Of a stretch of 64,000 nucleotides of DNA, positions 59,810 through 64,000 are shown in pieces. The first letter of the stretch is position 1, and every line of letters begins with the position of its first letter. Origin of the DNA: Ecdyonurus torrentis (lineage: Eukaryota > Arthropoda > Insecta > Ephemeroptera > Heptageniidae); the NCBI GenBank assembly GCA_949318235.1, contig OX439134.1:13870828-13934827 (forward strand), written 5' to 3'. The notes beneath the pieces are model-generated. The model ran no database searches, was not told where the DNA came from, and was given only the letters and a program-made list of their open reading frames with translations. Position numbers and translations under genes: made by a program.

Positions 59810-61445
59810 CATTTAAAAGTTATAGAAGTATTGATAGGACTAAAAGTTGATGATTGAAGATTTAGGAAGCTATAATGTTGTAAAAGATGCAATTAGACGA
59901 CGAACATAAATTAATATAATACGTAATTATTATTTTTAATCAATTCCATAACAAAATTGTTATATAACGTAAAATATTTATAGTAAAATTGCAAACTTAT
60001 GAAACTAAGTTTCAGGGAAAAACAGGACCAGGAGAATAACTAAATAAATATTAATTCTTTGGGCAAAGAAAAATATATTGTACTGCTAAAGCTTTAAACT
60101 TAAAGAAAAAGAAAATAATTGTTCCTAAAAAGTAAAATACATCAACAACGGTTGTAAAAGGACAGTGACATTAATTATTGGGTACTTTATAATCAAACTA
60201 TTGGTTTCACTGTCCAAAATAAAGAAACGATAAAATACAAAATATTGGCTGCTTAATCGGAAGATTACGGTTAACCTGAACAGAAAACGAAGGATATATT
60301 TTCCAACGACATACTTTTGATTTTTTTTTCTATGATAATATAATTTTACATGCTATATTATGCATCGTATGTGTAAATAAAATATTAAATGTAATTAATC
60401 TTATATATTATATACACACATATACATTTTTATTGAGATTGATTATGCTTTTATGTGAAGAAAATTACTTTACCCGGTGGCTATTTTTATAACGTATGTT
60501 GAGATTTATTCTTTTAGAAATTTATAATTACTATGTAAATATAAATTTAGTTCTTGATATTGTAATTTAGAAGTAGATAAAACCATTTTAAATTATAGTA
60601 AAATATAAAATACACTTTACAATTTTACATTTCACTCATTTTTCCGACTAAAATTTTAAGTATTTCTTATTCTTATTGTGTTGCATACTTGCAAAAAGTT
60701 AAATTTAAAGGTTTTTTCCACCCAATTTTGCACATAATTTCAGATTTTTTTTTGGTATATAATTTTGTCTCTGCATTTAGTTTGTAACATATATGATTCT
60801 ATTCTGGAATAGTCATAAATATTTATGATTTAAAGCATAATTACTATGCTATAATGCAATTAAGCTATTGTTCAATAAAAACTAAATTAGGCCTGTTTGA
60901 TATAACTGATATATGAAAAACTGAACTCGGACTATACAGCATAATTTAATTACATGCATTTTTCATTGATAAAAAAGAACATTTATTAATTATTATTTTA
61001 TTAGAGACCAATATAAATATCATTTTTTTCATGGATTTTCAATTTTATTTTTCTGTCGATATTCTTCTGCTAACAACCTGAAAAAAAAAAAAAAACGAAT
61101 CAATAAAAATTTTATGTGCTGCGGAAATATCTTTTAATATGAGTAAACCAGCAAAAGAAAGTTGTTTCATTTTGAAATATTAAAAAGAACCATTTTATTT
61201 TTTATAAGAAGAATATTATACTTAAATAAAAATTAAATATTCATATATATAAAAAAAGGGAATACCAGCATGATATTATTATATAGGAGAGAATTAGTTT
61301 TTTTTATGTGTGTGTGTGGTGTGTGTGTCTAGAAATAAGAGAAAGAGGAATACATATATTTTTTTTTTCTGCTGGCTGCTGTCAGTCATATTCAATAGCA
61401 GCAAAGAACGCACCAATTGTAATTCATTAATCATAATGTGTAGTG
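59810..61445. other. AT-rich non-coding stretch
   Basis: Family B-like words (AAGCATAATTACTATGCTAT) near 60832-60855. No gene seen. Confidence 0.45.

Positions 61446-61448
<3 letters not shown>

Positions 61449-61531
<83 letters not shown>
61449..61531. repeat. (GA)n microsatellite
   Basis: About 41 uninterrupted units. The frames on both strands here are repeat translations. Confidence 0.97.
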
Positions 61532-61533
<2 letters not shown>

Positions 61534-61539
61534 CTTGTG

Positions 61540-63000
61540 TCACGTATATTTCTACCTTGCACGCACACACACACATATAAAATACACGAGAGGGGGGTAC
61601 AAAAATATTAATCAAAATGTACCAAAAATAAAAAAAAAGTTTCTAGCATGCCACTTTAAAAAAATATTCTCTTATATATTTTTTTTACTTATTGTTTGTC
61701 AGACTTGAGTGATTTTCTATTAATATCTATAAAAAAAAATATATATTTCTTTGATATTTTTTTCTTAAAAAAAGACAAATGTCAAAAGTTATATAAGGGA
61801 TTTTATATGATTTTTTTTCTCTCTGTGATATTTTACCGTTTTAGAAGTTTTCTTCCTGTGTTGCTTTTGTTTCAAATATTATTAATTTTGTTTTATTCAT
61901 ACAATTTCATACTAATAATATACTATATTCTATTATTATTTACTTTTTTCTTATGACATTGCACCATATAGTGTAATATTCTATCACTGAAAGTTTTTTT
62001 TTTTTTTTTTTGGTAAATAATAATAATACCTATACCAAGGATGAAAAAAACACAAAATTTTCAAATGTGGTTAAAACACACTTTTTTAAATCAATATTTT
62101 GTATTTTTAATTTATTAAAATATATGAATGAACAAAATATACATTTATGATATATGGGGGAAAAAATGTTTAAACTGACCGATAAGGGCAGATCTTGGTT
62201 GGAGTTTGTGTAACAATAAAGAAAAGTAAAAAGAGAGATTATGTTGTTGTTTTTATCAAAACATAATACAGTCAGATTTTTTATTAGTCGAAAAATAACT
62301 GAATAGTTTTCATATTTATTATCTTGATTTTCTTTTCTTTCAGTTAAATTTTTACTGTCTCAAAAGAAGCATAAATTTTCTTTTTTAATTTCAGAACTAT
62401 TTCATTATTTATTAAAATGTATTATCATAGTAATACTACACGTTATAACACCATCGCTTGTGATTAAAATAGACCAATATCCTCTTTTTTTTCTGTAACT
62501 GACAACTTGCATTAAACAATTTTTCATTGCTGCACATTTATACTTTATAGTGATGAAATCATTTCTTGCATAAGAACATTATTGTGTAAACTCGCGGTTG
62601 GTGAGTAAAGAAAACTAACTTACAAACCATCAACTGTAAGATTTTGCTTTTATCCAATTCTATTTTTTAAACTATTGCTCACGCATTATACAAATCGGAA
62701 GAAAAATGATATAGTCAGCAGCTCAATAAGTTGGCTTTCTTTTCTCATCTATAACAGTATACAGTATATTGTACAATAGTGAAGAGTAGAATTAAACAAA
62801 ACCACCCACATGTCTACAGTTGAGTGTGTGGTTGTCATATATGATTAGACACATGGAGGTGAGAGGAGAAGGGGAATTTACCAAACGTAATGTAACATGT
62901 ATACCAGATGAGACCAAAGAGAAAGAGATGAAAATTTGAAGAGAGACAGTATACGTAATATTATAGAGATGAGAATTTAATATGACGTGTGAACAGAGGG
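61540..63000. other. AT-rich non-coding stretch
   Basis: No recognised gene. A moderately GC-richer patch at 62780-62990 passes into GA-rich sequence. Confidence 0.45.
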
Positions 63001-63005
63001 GACAG

Positions 63006-63007
<2 letters not shown>

Positions 63008-63070
<63 letters not shown>
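63008..63070. repeat. (GA)n microsatellite
   Basis: About 31 uninterrupted units. Confidence 0.97.
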
Positions 63071-63073
<3 letters not shown>

Positions 63074-63479
63074 TGGACAATACAGAGAGATTTACGTGTC
63101 AACAACATCAAAACTCTATACTCTGACTGTCCACTACTTTGTTATGTCCACACTTCATTATCTAACACTATAAAATCCCCATGAGATAAAATGAAATGCG
63201 AGATGAGATGAGAGAAAATTTCATATAAAATATAATATTATACGTATATTTATAGCAATGTCCACTCATAGGAAAATGTCTTTTTTTTTTTTTTAGCATT
63301 CCATAATTTCATATTTAATGAACATTCATAATCATAGAACATTTTAAACTAATGCCTTTTAACCTGCGCGTTCAAATGAAGTTAAAATATAGGACTATAT
63401 TTACATAAAAAGAAAGCAAATATATTAGGACTAATATATATTTTTAATTGTTATAAAAGACATTTTAATTGAAAATTCA

Positions 63480-63987
63480 AGCTTGTTCTGTAAAGTAAAG
63501 TGAATCTCATTTACAGTGACTGGCTGATCAACAAAATAAGACACATTCATTGGTTGATCTTGTTTTTTGAGCCGATAAAAGTGAGTTGCATGTTTTGTAT
63601 GGAACTTTTTTCTTTTTTTAGTTTCTTTCATTTTTATCAAGTTTAAAGTTCTAAAAGAAGATCGACCATAATAGCTCGTTCTGCAAAGTCAGACTTCCGG
63701 CGCAACTTTTGTGTCGATATGTTCCTTTGTTATAACAGCTGATTATGACTTCGTTACCTGTTTACTACGTTTATACATATGGTCGATCATTGTTATTTCT
63801 TCGTTTAGAACTTTGAACTTGATAAGAATGAAAGAAACTTCACACAAAAAAGTTCCATGCTCTTCATGTGACTCAATTTTTGTCAATTTTGCTAGCTCAA
63901 AAAACAAGATCAACCAATGAATGTGTCGTATTTTTTGGGTCAGCCAATCACTGTTGTTGAGATTCACTTTACTTTACAGAACAAGCT
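63480..63987. mobile_element. Large foldback element, arms about 190-205 bp
   Basis: The outermost 30 bp are perfectly inverted (63480-63509 and 63958-63987, beginning AGCTTGTTCTGTAAAGTAAA). The arms continue inward with TTGGTTGATCTTGTTTTTTG / CAAAAAACAAGATCAACCAA, GGAACTTTTTT, GTTTCTTTCATT and CGACCATA. A loop of about 110 bp contains ACTTCCGGCGC and CAGCTGATTATGA. The minus-strand frames at 63431-63640 and 63743-63967 are incidental translations of the arms. It lies 13 bp from the window end, so a larger parent element cannot be excluded. Confidence 0.85.
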
Positions 63988-64000
63988 AATATGTATAAAC

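Noticed and set aside
61310..61956. Open frames of 132 and 86 codons on the plus strand
   Set aside because: The first is dominated by the (GA)n tract; the second is Phe/Leu/Ile-rich because of T-rich DNA.
63431..63967. Two minus-strand frames near the right end
   Set aside because: They are translations of the two arms of a long inverted repeat and carry no recognisable domain.

Overview
This is eukaryotic, almost certainly animal, DNA. It is very AT-rich (about three quarters A+T by eye) and nearly gene-free. It is crowded with long (GA)n/(CT)n, (TA)n and poly(A/T) tracts, and the rest is largely a mosaic of short DNA transposons (MITEs and foldback elements), a tRNA-derived SINE and non-LTR retrotransposon tails. 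The species cannot be named from this; an invertebrate fits best. Nothing bacterial or viral is visible.

Genes. The best coding sequence is at the left edge: a minus-strand first coding exon (1-230) that runs off the window, with an ATG in good context, an in-frame stop just upstream, a splice acceptor touching the ATG and a candidate 5'UTR exon with a consensus donor near 1.47 kb. Most of the window would then be the upstream flank of that leftward gene. Weaker gene-like signals are a signal-peptide-like reading frame at 35.05-35.21 kb (minus), isolated exon-like segments at 16.44 kb and 41.43 kb (plus), and an ETS-motif/splice-donor block at 40.32-40.45 kb (plus).

Mobile DNA. Nine or more families can be delimited, several to the base. 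They are: a hAT-type MITE with a perfect 8-bp target duplication (7.1 kb); a mariner-type element with perfect 31-bp inverted ends (12.6-13.5 kb); family A (TTAA-flanked, five copies); family B (TA-flanked, ends TACACGGA, six clear copies); family C (two copies); foldback D; family H (three copies); foldbacks E, J, the 9.3-kb element and the 63.5-64 kb element; and two larger elements of about 1.5 and 1.9 kb (G at 38.8-40.3 kb, I at 48.0-49.9 kb). Insertions are repeatedly nested (C in D, C in B, SINE in B, A in B, LINE tail in H), giving a relative order of activity.

Most interesting. Elements G and I each enclose a minus-strand, intron-containing mini-gene with well-formed splice sites and unrecognised short products. 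Independently, the CRE/ATF octamer TGACGTCA occurs at least 11 times where base composition predicts less than one. Many of these copies lie inside three unrelated MITE families (A, C, H), in family A within a palindrome of up to 24 bp. Most other open reading frames are translations of dinucleotide repeats (SLSLSL or RERERE) and are not genes.
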